A stretch of 64,000 nt of DNA from JBASEY01 sp049652745 (lineage in GTDB: Bacteria > CSSED10-310), in assembly GCA_049652745.1 (NCBI GenBank), contig JBASEY010000049.1, forward strand, positions 3,957 to 67,956, given 5' to 3'. Of the stretch, positions 27,018-36,313 are shown in pieces (position 1 is the stretch's first letter; the number at the start of each line of letters is the position of its first letter). Both the position numbers and the translations under genes were made by a program. The notes below the pieces were generated by a model. That model saw only the letters and a program-made list of their open reading frames with translations, was not told the DNA's origin and ran no database searches.

Positions 27018-27985
27018 TGGCTGTCCTTTGCACGCCAGACTCGCGTCAGGGCTGTGATATGTTCGATGGCAAATCCATGGTCATGGACTTGGGCTTTTCC
27101 GCCCGCCCACGCTTCACAATCTCGACAAATCGACGGTGGAGCGTATCTGCCGGCGCGTTGAGTCGATCGGTATTTGTCCATTTTGAAACTGCGCCACAAC
27201 TTTTTGAACGGGTAGTCAAATACGTTTCCGACTGAAGTTTGGCTTTCCCAATCTTCGCAACAGATCACCATTTCGCCGTCCCATTGGATGAAGGCAGTAT
27301 CGAACAAGTGACGGCAAGGCTGCCGGGTTTCAGTTCGGGGAGTTTCCAAGGTGCGCCCCGCTTTTATCCGCCGAGCCTGTATAACCACTTCATTTACGAC
27401 AGGAAGCCAGCGTCGGATATAGGCGTCCACTTCGCTCCGGTTTTCCAATTGTTCGACAAGAAGAACGCGGACAAAAGGTTTTTTCGCTCGGCGGCGGTTC
27501 TTCTCATCCACCAGAATCTGCACCGCTTCCTCGGCAGGACCAAGGTCGCCACCGGTTATCGTGTGAAACGTATCAGGTTGCAGCGCGTGGATGGAGAATC
27601 CAATTTCGTCCACTTCTCTATCGATCAGAAACGATGCGGTTTTTGACGTGAAAAATGCTCCATTGGTATTGAACGCTACCGATAATCCCAGTTTTTGCTT
27701 GGTGAATTCGACCATGTCCAGGAATTCCGGATGTAGAAAAGATTCGCCTGCACCCTGGGGTATAACCAATAAACCGCCGAAATCTTTGAACTGGGTGACA
27801 ATGTCGCGATATTGCTCAGTTTTCATGAAACCGACGGCTCTATCGGAGGCTTTTTCCGGCCCATGAAACGGACACATTTGGCAGCGGAAATTGCAGGCGT
27901 TGGTCACCTCGATCTGCAAAGCGGTCGGCCGAGCATCTCCAGCTAGTCGCAAAAGGCGGTTTTTAAGTATTTGTAATGCTTTCAT
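27014..27985 (-). CDS. Radical SAM/SPASM enzyme
   Basis: A 323-residue protein. The radical SAM cluster motif CNFRCQMC is at about 31-38 (CxxxCxxC), followed by GAGESFLHPE. A C-terminal SPASM-type cysteine set (CRHLFDTAF, then VICCEDW, then CRDCEAW) would bind one or two extra iron-sulfur clusters. Such enzymes modify peptides or sugars. Its stop overlaps the ATG of the RNase Z-like gene (ATGA). Its start is 63 bases downstream of the end of another SPASM gene on the same strand, so three genes may form one unit. Confidence 0.85.
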   Translation of the reverse strand: MKALQILKNRLLRLAGDARPTALQIEVTNACNFRCQMCPFHGPEKASDRAVGFMKTEQYRDIVTQFKDFGGLLVIPQGAGESFLHPEFLDMVEFTKQKLGLSVAFNTNGAFFTSKTASFLIDREVDEIGFSIHALQPDTFHTITGGDLGPAEEAVQILVDEKNRRRAKKPFVRVLLVEQLENRSEVDAYIRRWLPVVNEVVIQARRIKAGRTLETPRTETRQPCRHLFDTAFIQWDGEMVICCEDWESQTSVGNVFDYPFKKLWRSFKMDKYRSTQRAGRYAPPSICRDCEAWAGGKAQVHDHGFAIEHITALTRVWRAKDSQ

Positions 27986-28048
27986 AAGATTTCAGCGGCA
28001 CCGGTTAGAGGGTCCCTTTTACATTTATTTTGCCATATTTCATTGTTA

Positions 28049-29101
28049 TCAATAGATCAAAACTCCGTGACGCAGGCAATGGTCGCAGACAACATGTCCC
28101 GGCAGTGAAGATTTCTTTCCGGCCATTCGTGCTCGAGCCGTTCGGTATTGCTTGCCGTTCCAAATTTTCCAGAATCCGCCTTTTTCACTCAAAACTCCGA
28201 AATCGTCTTTAGGATCTATGACGGCACAGCACGGTGAAATCGAGCCGTCGGGATGAATGACCAGGCTGTCCCATAATTTCGAACAGAAGCTGGGATCGCC
28301 TTTCAGGCGTCCTGTCACTGGAATATAGGCGGAGAGTTCCGGATTTTCCGGCAGCCAGTCTGAATCCTTTGCCAGTCGTTCTTCGGGTGTATGCGTGAAC
28401 ATACGCGTGATATCGACCAAAATCGGGACAAAAACGACGCGATCGACGCCGATCTCGCGAGCTTTTGCGATGACGGCTTCCGTTTCTTTTTCGGTATGGC
28501 GGTTCAGCAGCACCTGCCAACGGATTGTCGGTTTTGTCAGTCCCAATTGGTTTCGACGAGCCAGCAGAAGTTGCATGTTGTTCACGGCGGTCTCGAAATT
28601 TCCGCCTACCCGGTAAGTTGCGTATGTCTCCGAGGTCGCACCGTCGATAGAGCAGCCGATCTCATCGATGCCTGAACGAACCAGTCCATCCGTCAGGTCG
28701 GGTGTCAGGTATTGCAGGTTCGAGGAAAAGCCGATATAGCACGGATATTTTCGAGCGATGGCCAGGAATTCCAGGATATCGGGATGTCGAAGGGGTTCCC
28801 CCCAATTGGTGAGGGTCAAGGTATAGAGATAGGGGCCGAACGTTTTCATTATCGTGGAGAACAGTGTTCGTGTCATCAGGGCGGGTGGTCGAGGTATTTC
28901 GTTTCTGCCGTTGGGACATATCGGGCATTTGAGTCCGCAGGTATTGATCAGATCGACGATCAGGTGTCTTGGATATCCGAACACGCGCTGAGTTTTCAGT
29001 CTGGCTTGCAGGCCGACAAGGATATTGTTGACAGAGCGCATCGCGCTCGGCTTTACGTCGTATTTAATATCCGGATTCCGGTTCAGCCACAGTACTTCCA
29101 T
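28049..29101 (-). CDS. Radical SAM/SPASM enzyme
   Basis: About 350 residues. The radical SAM motif is CGLKCPIC (about 60), followed by NWGEPLRHP, and a SPASM-like C-terminus contains CSKLWDSL, CCAVIDPK and CDHCLRHG. Relatives act in glycan or cofactor synthesis and peptide modification; the substrate here is unknown. I chose the ATG at 29101 (AAGGA eight bases upstream). An in-frame start at 29215 would make 388 residues and lie over the upstream region of the divergent surface-protein gene, with no ribosome-binding site. Confidence 0.82.
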   Translation of the reverse strand: MEVLWLNRNPDIKYDVKPSAMRSVNNILVGLQARLKTQRVFGYPRHLIVDLINTCGLKCPICPNGRNEIPRPPALMTRTLFSTIMKTFGPYLYTLTLTNWGEPLRHPDILEFLAIARKYPCYIGFSSNLQYLTPDLTDGLVRSGIDEIGCSIDGATSETYATYRVGGNFETAVNNMQLLLARRNQLGLTKPTIRWQVLLNRHTEKETEAVIAKAREIGVDRVVFVPILVDITRMFTHTPEERLAKDSDWLPENPELSAYIPVTGRLKGDPSFCSKLWDSLVIHPDGSISPCCAVIDPKDDFGVLSEKGGFWKIWNGKQYRTARARMAGKKSSLPGHVVCDHCLRHGVLIY

Positions 29102-29286
29102 TCCAATTCCTTTTATATCCTCGGTCATCCCGGCCGGCGGAATTTTGAAGCTAGCACGGCCAGGGATGGTCGTCAAGTTATGCCATAATGTCATTTCGGG
29201 TTGGATTCTTGCCATTTAGATTGATTTTCTGTATATTTATAAAGTGGTGTATCGTTGTTGAACAATCATTGACGGAGGCTTTGGGT

Positions 29287-31968
29287 ATGAAAATAAGTAA
29301 AGTGTCAACTTTTTTGACCGTATTCATTTTCTTGTTATCGACCTTTTTTCTGACTTCGGATGGTGTTTTTGCGGAAACGAGCGGTTATTACGACTTTGAC
29401 GCATTTGGTCTTTCATCAGCGGCTAAACCCATCGGCGGAAATGGCCCTTTGAGCTCCAATGCGGCCATTTTAACCAGTTGGCAGTATTACAACAGCCCAA
29501 CCCAGACTGAATGGTGGGTGCCCCATGATGTCTCTCGAACAGCGGCTACCAATGCATACTCCGCAACGGTCGATATCGGTTTCAATTTCAATTATTACCA
29601 GGAACGTTTCCGTTATTTAAAAGTTGCAGTCAATGGGTATGTCGATTTCAATACTGTAATGCAGGAATTTGGTTCGGTTATGAGACCCAATGTGCGGCTC
29701 GTGCATCAGCCTGGATCACCACATGCCATCTATCATTCATGGACAAACGACGCGTATGTGAATTCCAATAACGATGTCAGCTTCAATCCTGGAGCTGGGA
29801 TTCTATACGGCCGAGAAGGATCAGATTTTGGTCTGAGAAATCTGATAATCGAATATTATCACGTCAAAAAACAACAAACAGGCCAACCGGATTCGCTAAC
29901 AGGATGGGTCAGATTGTATGAAACATCGAATATTGTTGAGCTGTGGTATTTCAAAAACATGGGGGTAACCTGTAGCGGAAATCCGCCTCTTAACATCAAT
30001 ATGGATGTAGGCATGGAATCACGTATCGGCTCTTCAAAAATCGGCGATGAACCTCCGACGGATCCTTTACCCAATCCGATCAATACGGAAAGTTGGCACT
30101 ATGGATGTGCTACACACGCGGGTCCTGCTATTCCTGCGACCCATTATCGTTTCGTACCCCGAACGTATCGGTGGAATAATTCGACCTATTGGCCGATGAA
30201 TTTTAATTTGGTTACCGGGAACGTTCCAGATTTCTGGTCGTTATCTAATGGGGGCGCACAGGAAAACACGTGGAAATGGTATCCGACCGGTACAGGTTCA
30301 ATAAATTCAGCTTGTATGGCGGTCGATTCCACCAGTTCGGAAGAAATTTTGACAACTCGTTTTATTGATTTTAACAATCATACCGGTTACCCGCAAATAA
30401 CGTTTACACAAGATTTTGTCAGCGATGGAAACAACAAGATCGAAGTTTTGTTGACATGGGCCTATCTGGCACCCAATGCTGGGGTCTATCAACTGCCGTG
30501 GCAAACCCTGTGGAGCCATTCCGGGTCGAATATTAACGGACCGATAACTATCGATTTTTCGATGCCGCCGACATTCGGCCGGGAGCATGTTCAGATAGGG
30601 TTCAAATACTCACGTACCGACGACCCTGTGACCATCGCACAATGGAATATGGATACGGACCCGCTATCGAGCGGCTGGGTTCGGGATGGCACTACTCCTA
30701 GCGACTGGGTATGGCGGCAGCCTTTTGTCAATGACAATCTTCGCTGGGGTCGAGGAATAGGCCCGAAAAAGGGATATAACGGAGGGGCTTTCTTCGGATT
30801 GAGACCTGGGAACACATCCGATAATAATGGTGATTATCGGGCAGGCAGTAATACCTGGGTGAGAACCGGAGTCATAAACTGTTCCGGGTACAGCTATGTT
30901 GAATTGAATTATAAACGGTGGCTGGGGGTTGAACACAAAGGCACCACAGCGGCCGGTGATTATGGCTTTATTGAGATATCCACCAACGGAACTACTTGGA
31001 CTGAAGTGTGGAGAAGCGATCAGGATTTCTCCAATGTTTTCAATGATGTCGAATGGATGGATCACACCCTCGATCTATCGCCCTGGGCGGCTAACCAGCC
31101 GATGGTTTACATCCGGTGGCGGCTGCAATCGGATTCGGATTCACAAAACTTTAGATTTTGTGGCTGGAACTTGGATGATGTCGTCGTTCGTGGCCGAACC
31201 AACGTTACAGGGTATTGGGCGATCGACAACGTTCAGTTTTCCGAAGGTGCGACTCCGACTCCAACGCCTACCTATACGCCCACCCCGTCGAACACTCCCA
31301 CACGGACTCCAACGAACACTCCCACACGGACCCCGACTCAGACTCCGACTCCCAGCTCGACTCCCACTTCGACGCCAACGCCGACCGATACGCCGACGGT
31401 CACGCCCACTTGGACTTCGAGCCCGGTGCCTGTGCCTACTCAACCCGGGGATCCGACATCGACGCCGACCCCGCCGATAAAGCTGGATTGTGACAACGCT
31501 ATCGAGTTACAGTGTGGGCAATACCAATCGTTCGATCCTTATAGCGAAGGCACAAACAAGGTCAATTCGTATGTCTGCCTGCCCAGTGGAATGCCGCTGT
31601 TGAACGGAAAAGAAATGGTATTCAAGGTTTATGCCTGGGAGACCGGACCCATCAGGATTCATCTGAATACTCCGGATCCATCGAATTTCGATCTTATCGT
31701 CATGCGTTTCGGTATCGACATCTGTTCGGAATATGCCAATTGTGACTGGGCGATAAGCAATGAGGTGCTTGAATTCTGGGGCGTTCAAGGATCATACTAT
31801 TACATTGTGGTCGATATGGAAGAATTCAACGAGACTCCTTTTACCATTTTCGCCGAATGTGAGGGAATCCCTGCGATACCGGCAACCAATCGCATCGGCC
31901 TGGTTTTCTTGGTCGTCGTCTTAGGAGCGGTACTGCTGCTGTCGTCCCGACGCTTGGCAGCCAGGTAA
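29287..31968 (+). CDS. Large secreted surface protein with Thr-Pro stalk and C-terminal anchor
   Basis: An 893-residue exported protein. Residues 1-31 form a signal peptide (basic start, hydrophobic core ending FLTSDGVFA). Residues 35-655 are a large beta-rich extracellular region with many Trp and Gly, at least two repeated jelly-roll-like stretches, and Cys-containing segments. A Thr-Pro-Ser stalk follows, about 75 residues with T-P repeats. A second domain of about 120 residues contains several cysteines. It ends PATNRIGLVFLVVVLGAVLLL, SSRRL, a pattern of short Pro-rich turn, membrane helix and basic tail like PEP-CTERM or IPTL sorting signals. The ATG at 29287 has GGAGG nine bases upstream. 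Confidence 0.78.
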   Translation: MKISKVSTFLTVFIFLLSTFFLTSDGVFAETSGYYDFDAFGLSSAAKPIGGNGPLSSNAAILTSWQYYNSPTQTEWWVPHDVSRTAATNAYSATVDIGFNFNYYQERFRYLKVAVNGYVDFNTVMQEFGSVMRPNVRLVHQPGSPHAIYHSWTNDAYVNSNNDVSFNPGAGILYGREGSDFGLRNLIIEYYHVKKQQTGQPDSLTGWVRLYETSNIVELWYFKNMGVTCSGNPPLNINMDVGMESRIGSSKIGDEPPTDPLPNPINTESWHYGCATHAGPAIPATHYRFVPRTYRWNNSTYWPMNFNLVTGNVPDFWSLSNGGAQENTWKWYPTGTGSINSACMAVDSTSSEEILTTRFIDFNNHTGYPQITFTQDFVSDGNNKIEVLLTWAYLAPNAGVYQLPWQTLWSHSGSNINGPITIDFSMPPTFGREHVQIGFKYSRTDDPVTIAQWNMDTDPLSSGWVRDGTTPSDWVWRQPFVNDNLRWGRGIGPKKGYNGGAFFGLRPGNTSDNNGDYRAGSNTWVRTGVINCSGYSYVELNYKRWLGVEHKGTTAAGDYGFIEISTNGTTWTEVWRSDQDFSNVFNDVEWMDHTLDLSPWAANQPMVYIRWRLQSDSDSQNFRFCGWNLDDVVVRGRTNVTGYWAIDNVQFSEGATPTPTPTYTPTPSNTPTRTPTNTPTRTPTQTPTPSSTPTSTPTPTDTPTVTPTWTSSPVPVPTQPGDPTSTPTPPIKLDCDNAIELQCGQYQSFDPYSEGTNKVNSYVCLPSGMPLLNGKEMVFKVYAWETGPIRIHLNTPDPSNFDLIVMRFGIDICSEYANCDWAISNEVLEFWGVQGSYYYIVVDMEEFNETPFTIFAECEGIPAIPATNRIGLVFLVVVLGAVLLLSSRRLAAR
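31247..31476 (+). repeat. Thr-Pro-coding tandem tract
   Basis: Imperfect short repeats of ACTCC/ACGCC-type units encode a Thr-Pro-rich stalk between two domains of the surface protein. Blocks such as CACACGGACTCC recur. Tracts like this are prone to slippage, so length may vary between strains. Confidence 0.75.
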
Positions 31969-32045
31969 TCGTCGATTCTAAAACCTATTTCGTTTTAAGG
32001 TGCCGCATGTGTTTACGGCTATTTCGGCGGACTGTCAAGTCAAAG

Positions 32046-33296
32046 CTAAAAAGAATAGGTCATTGAAATTGCCGCGAAATAACGTGAGTAGTCCGTATCG
32101 GCTTTCAATGGATAAGGAAATTTGGCGCCGGTAATTTTAGCAGAGTCATACCTGGCTTGCCCGGCGGAAATATCCAAATGCCATTCAAAAAAATCCAGGC
32201 CGAGCCCTGCCGTGATTCCCCGCTGCGCGGTGGAAGGAATCAAAGACATCTCATACCCCGGTATTCGACTTTCGGTATAATAGAAGCCGCCTGTTCGAAG
32301 AGTCATAAACCCTGACACCATGTATTCGATACCGACATGGCCGTGCCAGATGTCTTTCATGCGCGAAGGGATGGTTGTTTCCGCCGGAATGTAGGGAGGT
32401 GATGGGTCATCGGCTTTGATTATCAGCGTCTTCAATCTGCTGTATTCCGTCCAGCCGGCATCCAGGTAAAGATCGATCCTTTCCGTAGCGATCCAATGAA
32501 ATCCGATCTTCACTTCTTGAGGTATCTCGATTCGGATATTTCGTGTTCCGGAGGAGATCACGGAGCCGCCCATGATATCGGGGAGCTCGGTGGTGATTTT
32601 CGTGTCCAAGTCGTAGCGCATCTGAGGTCGGTATGTCAGGCCGGTTTTAAAGCGATAGGAAGGTGACCAAAGAACGCCTCCCAAAAAGTCGATATCCGAA
32701 AAAGATTTCATTTTCAGTTTCCAGTTCATGTCGAATGTCGGGTCAGGGCTGGACGGAAAGGGGTTGATTTTCCGTTCCCACTGGATGTGAGAACCTCTGA
32801 GGCCGGCTTTTACGCCGAACGCCCAATCTTGAAACGGCATAAACCCGATCGCCAGGTCAAGGCCTCCTGAATAGAGCGTCATGTCTGTGCCTTGGTACCG
32901 AGTTGAAGCTTTATCAGGGAACTTGATTTTGTAAGTATCGAATGTATTCAACGAGATGCCCGCACTGACAAGGCGGGCGCCGAAGTTGATGCCGGCGGTG
33001 AAATTCGGCGCCAGAGAGGGTTTGTCCAGTGTTTTCCAGCGCTTGGCGCCATCTGGTTCAACGCTTCCATCGATCAGACTTCCTGCAAGTCCTGTGCTGA
33101 TGGTAAAGCGTTCTATTTCGAACAGAGATGCGGGATTGGTATGCATATTCGCCGGTTCGTTAAAACCGGTTGCCGTGAAACCGCCCAGAGCCATCGATCT
33201 GGGGCTGGCCCAGCGAAACGGAGGTGACTGTGCATGAAGCGCTGCGCACAAAAAAGCGGGAATAATCATCAGAAACAGAGTTTTTTTTGAGACCAT
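32046..33296 (-). CDS. OMPP1/FadL-family outer membrane beta-barrel protein
   Basis: A 416-residue protein with a signal peptide (hydrophobic core FLMIIPAFLCAALHA). The mature start RWASPRSMALGGFTA resembles the Ser-Arg-Ala-x-Gly-Gly N-terminal plug of FadL/TodX proteins, and NPASL appears soon after. The rest alternates Gly and aromatic strands and ends with Phe (MTYSF), the usual beta-barrel assembly signal. The family takes up hydrophobic compounds. A GGAGG ribosome-binding site precedes the ATG. This is the strongest outer-membrane evidence in the window. Confidence 0.85.
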   Translation of the reverse strand: MVSKKTLFLMIIPAFLCAALHAQSPPFRWASPRSMALGGFTATGFNEPANMHTNPASLFEIERFTISTGLAGSLIDGSVEPDGAKRWKTLDKPSLAPNFTAGINFGARLVSAGISLNTFDTYKIKFPDKASTRYQGTDMTLYSGGLDLAIGFMPFQDWAFGVKAGLRGSHIQWERKINPFPSSPDPTFDMNWKLKMKSFSDIDFLGGVLWSPSYRFKTGLTYRPQMRYDLDTKITTELPDIMGGSVISSGTRNIRIEIPQEVKIGFHWIATERIDLYLDAGWTEYSRLKTLIIKADDPSPPYIPAETTIPSRMKDIWHGHVGIEYMVSGFMTLRTGGFYYTESRIPGYEMSLIPSTAQRGITAGLGLDFFEWHLDISAGQARYDSAKITGAKFPYPLKADTDYSRYFAAISMTYSF

Positions 33297-33469
33297 CGGA
33301 AACCTCCACAGGCAATTGAACCCGGCAATATGAACCGCTCATTATTTTCAAGGGGTCTGCTTTATAAGTCAACTGATACAATAAGGTTCTAATTGATGAA
33401 GCGCCTGTTTTTTGCTACACTGCCTTTTTGAATGGGGATTCAACATTTTGAAATATAAGGAGAATATTG

Positions 33470-34270
33470 ATGCGTATCGGATACATACAAATGACGCCGG
33501 AATTCGGCAGGTTGGAAGACAATGTCGCCGAAGCTCTTGAGTTGATCAGTCAGACTGAAGCGGACTTGCTGGTTTTGCCTGAATTGTTCAACAGTGGATA
33601 TCTGTTTATCGAAAAAGATGAGGTCGCCGAGTTATCTGAAAGAATTCCTGATGGTTACACGACTCAGGCGCTGCTGTCGGTATCGGAGGAAACGGGGAGT
33701 CTGATTGCCGCAGGCTTGCCTGAACGAGACGGCGACAAGTTTTATAATTCCGCCGTGCTGGTCACTCCTGAGGGAAAGGTGCACCGATACCGTAAAACTC
33801 ATTTGTTCGACAGAGAAAAGCTGTTTTTTGATCCGGGAGATACCGGATTTGAGGTTTTTCATACGAAGAAAGGCGTTCGGATCGGGTTGATGATATGTTT
33901 TGATTGGTATTTCCCGGAATCCATGCGCACGTTGGCGTTGTCTGGCGCCCAAATAATCGCGCATCCATCAAACCTGGTTCTGCCTTATTGTCCACGGGCG
34001 ATGGTGACCCGCTGCCTGGAAAATCGCGTTTTCGGTATCACCGCAAACAGATCAGGGCGGGAGCAGCGAGGCGGTTTCGAACTCACTTACATCGGTAACA
34101 GTAGGATCATCGGCCCGGATGCAACCGTTCTATGCCGGAGCGATGCGGAAGAGACGATTGTTTCCGTATGTGATATCGATCCTTCTATCGCCGATAATAA
34201 ATCACTCAACAGCAGAAATAATATCGTGTCCGATCGTCGGCCGGAATTGTATCACCCTACCTGTTCATGA
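33470..34270 (+). CDS. Carbon-nitrogen hydrolase (nitrilase superfamily)
   Basis: A 266-residue protein with the nitrilase catalytic triad. The Glu is in VLPELFNSG (about 43), the Lys in YRKTHLFD (about 109), and the Cys in MICFDWYFPE (about 145). These enzymes hydrolyse amides or related C-N bonds; without a fused partner the substrate is not evident. An AGGAG site lies seven bases before the ATG. It stands between the convergent-side porin gene (divergent start) and the surface-polymer cluster. Confidence 0.88.
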   Translation: MRIGYIQMTPEFGRLEDNVAEALELISQTEADLLVLPELFNSGYLFIEKDEVAELSERIPDGYTTQALLSVSEETGSLIAAGLPERDGDKFYNSAVLVTPEGKVHRYRKTHLFDREKLFFDPGDTGFEVFHTKKGVRIGLMICFDWYFPESMRTLALSGAQIIAHPSNLVLPYCPRAMVTRCLENRVFGITANRSGREQRGGFELTYIGNSRIIGPDATVLCRSDAEETIVSVCDIDPSIADNKSLNSRNNIVSDRRPELYHPTCS

Positions 34271-34379
34271 CGGAAATAAAGGTGATAATGCCTTGACCGG
34301 AAAGCATTTAAACGCTAAACATACGTCCTGAACCCTGGTGTTGAGCAGGTCTTATTGTTTTGGATTTATCTATATTGTC

Positions 34380-35468
34380 ATGAAAAATAAAAAGTCATTT
34401 CTTTTCGCATTTCTAACAGTATTGATATCTTTGGTTGTCACAGCTTTAGGGTTGGAGATAATCGTCAGAATAGTGTTTTTTCAGCCGACAGGCCGGACGG
34501 CTGTTCCCTATGAAATGCGTTTGTCGGAACTCGAGGGCGTGGAATATGAACTCACACCCAATCGTGAATATCGATGGAAGTACGGGCCGCGAAAACTGTT
34601 CGAACGAGGTTTCAGTATTCCCGTGAGAATAAATTCCGATGGATACCGTGGTCGAGAACTTCTGGATCCAAAACCAGGCAATCACTATCGGATTCTTGCT
34701 TTAGGTGATTCATTCACCCTGGGAGTTGGTGTCAGAGAGGAAGATATATGGGTTACCAGACTTGAAAATTTGATTCGGACAGAAAAGTCGTCTGAGTTGG
34801 CGAAGAAATATGACGTTGTCGAAATAGTCAATACTGGTGTAGGAGGCTGGGATACTTTAGCGGAATATCATTACCTGCGTCAGAAAGGCATGAAGCATAA
34901 TCCGGATGCAATCATATTGGGATTTTGTGTGAACGATTTTCAAATCGATTTTGCCGAGATTTGGATAGATAGTGAAGGCATGATGAGAAGTCGTCAAAAA
35001 GGAAAAACACGAGAGAGGTTTCAGGGTTTGTTGCTGAAAGATAATACATCTAAAAAGAAGTGGTGGGAGTGGATAGCTGAAAACAGCCATTTGATTCGAT
35101 GGATCAGTAGCAGAGACATGATTTTTCAAAGCAACCCATTGATGGCTCAGTACGGAAAAAGAGAAAAAAGATTGGTTTTTAGGGCTGTCGATAAGATTCA
35201 TTCAATTGCTAAAAAGGCAAAGATACCTCTATACATATGCCTATTCCCGTATCTTGAAGATACGATTTCCGGTTGTGATAAGCAGGGGCTCGATGAATTG
35301 GAGGAACATTGCCTTGCCTTGGAAATACCTGTGTTGAGAATGGATGAGGCTTTGAAAGGTCGTCGAGCGGAAGATTTATGGGTGCATCCCAGAGATCATC
35401 ACCCGAATGCTGTGGCGCATGCGCTATACGCCGAGCATATCTATAAATATTTTTTCGTGGAAAAATAA
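34380..35468 (+). CDS. Membrane-anchored SGNH-type hydrolase or acyltransferase
   Basis: A 362-residue protein. One N-terminal membrane helix (about 6-28) is followed by an SGNH fold: block I GDSFTLG (Ser nucleophile, about 115), block II GVGGWDT, block III GFCVNDF and block V DHHPN (Asp-His). The family includes esterases and O-acetyl transferases that decorate polysaccharides. It is the first gene of the cluster followed by a glycosyltransferase and methyltransferases. The start ATG at 34380 has no strong ribosome-binding site, and a longer in-frame start at 34338 is possible. Confidence 0.8.
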   Translation: MKNKKSFLFAFLTVLISLVVTALGLEIIVRIVFFQPTGRTAVPYEMRLSELEGVEYELTPNREYRWKYGPRKLFERGFSIPVRINSDGYRGRELLDPKPGNHYRILALGDSFTLGVGVREEDIWVTRLENLIRTEKSSELAKKYDVVEIVNTGVGGWDTLAEYHYLRQKGMKHNPDAIILGFCVNDFQIDFAEIWIDSEGMMRSRQKGKTRERFQGLLLKDNTSKKKWWEWIAENSHLIRWISSRDMIFQSNPLMAQYGKREKRLVFRAVDKIHSIAKKAKIPLYICLFPYLEDTISGCDKQGLDELEEHCLALEIPVLRMDEALKGRRAEDLWVHPRDHHPNAVAHALYAEHIYKYFFVEK

Positions 35469-35521
35469 TGTTACAATGGTTGAGGTCGTAGTTTGAGTGG
35501 AAATCTTCAGCAGGTAAAGAG

Positions 35522-36313
35522 ATGAAAGCAGAGGAGAAAGATTTATCGATTATCACGATCTCGACGAATGAAGGGTCGCAGCTTGCCGACAGCGCGCGTT
35601 CGATATACGCCGGTTTGGGTGATCTGAAAGTGGAATATTTTGTGATCGACAATGCGTCCTCGGATTCAACCACAGACGTAATCGCCGACTACCCCGATAT
35701 TCATCTGATTAGGAACACGGAGAAAAAAGGGTTTGCCACCAACAACAATTCGGCGATGATGCGATCCACCGGGAAATATATTCTTTTATTGAATCCTGAT
35801 ACCATATTGGATACGGATACACTGCCTTACATGGTTTCCTACTTGGAAAATCATCCTGATGTCGGTGCGGCGTCATGCAAGCTGGTCAATCCGGACGGCT
35901 CGATACAGTACACCGCCCGTCGTTTTCCCACCCCGGCGGCGGTTGTTGCCCGGTGGGCTCATTTTGACCGCTTGTTTCCTCGTATACAATCGTTGCAGAG
36001 TTACCTGATGAGTGACTGGGATCATGAGACGGAGCGGGACGTCGACTGGCTTGTCGGCGCCTTCATCATGGTTCGGCGGGAGGTTCTTGACAGCGTCGGA
36101 TTGCTGGACCCGGCATTTGATCCTCTTTATTATGAGGATATCGACTGGTGTTATCGAATATGGAAAGCCGGTTGGCGGATTCGGTACGTTCCTCATGTAA
36201 AAATCGTGCATTTATATGATCGAGAAAGCGCTCAGACATTGTTCAACAAGTGGACGTTTGTTCATTTACGAAATATCTTACGGTATTTCTGGAAACATAG
36301 GCGAGGTCTTTGA
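35522..36313 (+). CDS. Glycosyltransferase family 2
   Basis: A 263-residue GT-A enzyme. LSIITISTN is the first strand, DNASSDSTTD and KGFATNNNSAMM give the nucleotide-binding blocks, LLNPDTIL is the DXD-like metal site (about 85), and YYEDIDWCYR is the acceptor block. It is close to rhamnosyl-type transferases of O-antigen and surface-glycan loci. The stop and the next start overlap by one base (TGATG). Confidence 0.88.
   Translation: MKAEEKDLSIITISTNEGSQLADSARSIYAGLGDLKVEYFVIDNASSDSTTDVIADYPDIHLIRNTEKKGFATNNNSAMMRSTGKYILLLNPDTILDTDTLPYMVSYLENHPDVGAASCKLVNPDGSIQYTARRFPTPAAVVARWAHFDRLFPRIQSLQSYLMSDWDHETERDVDWLVGAFIMVRREVLDSVGLLDPAFDPLYYEDIDWCYRIWKAGWRIRYVPHVKIVHLYDRESAQTLFNKWTFVHLRNILRYFWKHRRGL

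Noticed and set aside
31141..31443. Arg-Gly-rich minus-strand frame opposite the surface protein
   Set aside because: Composition is the antisense of the Thr-Pro tract, not a real protein.
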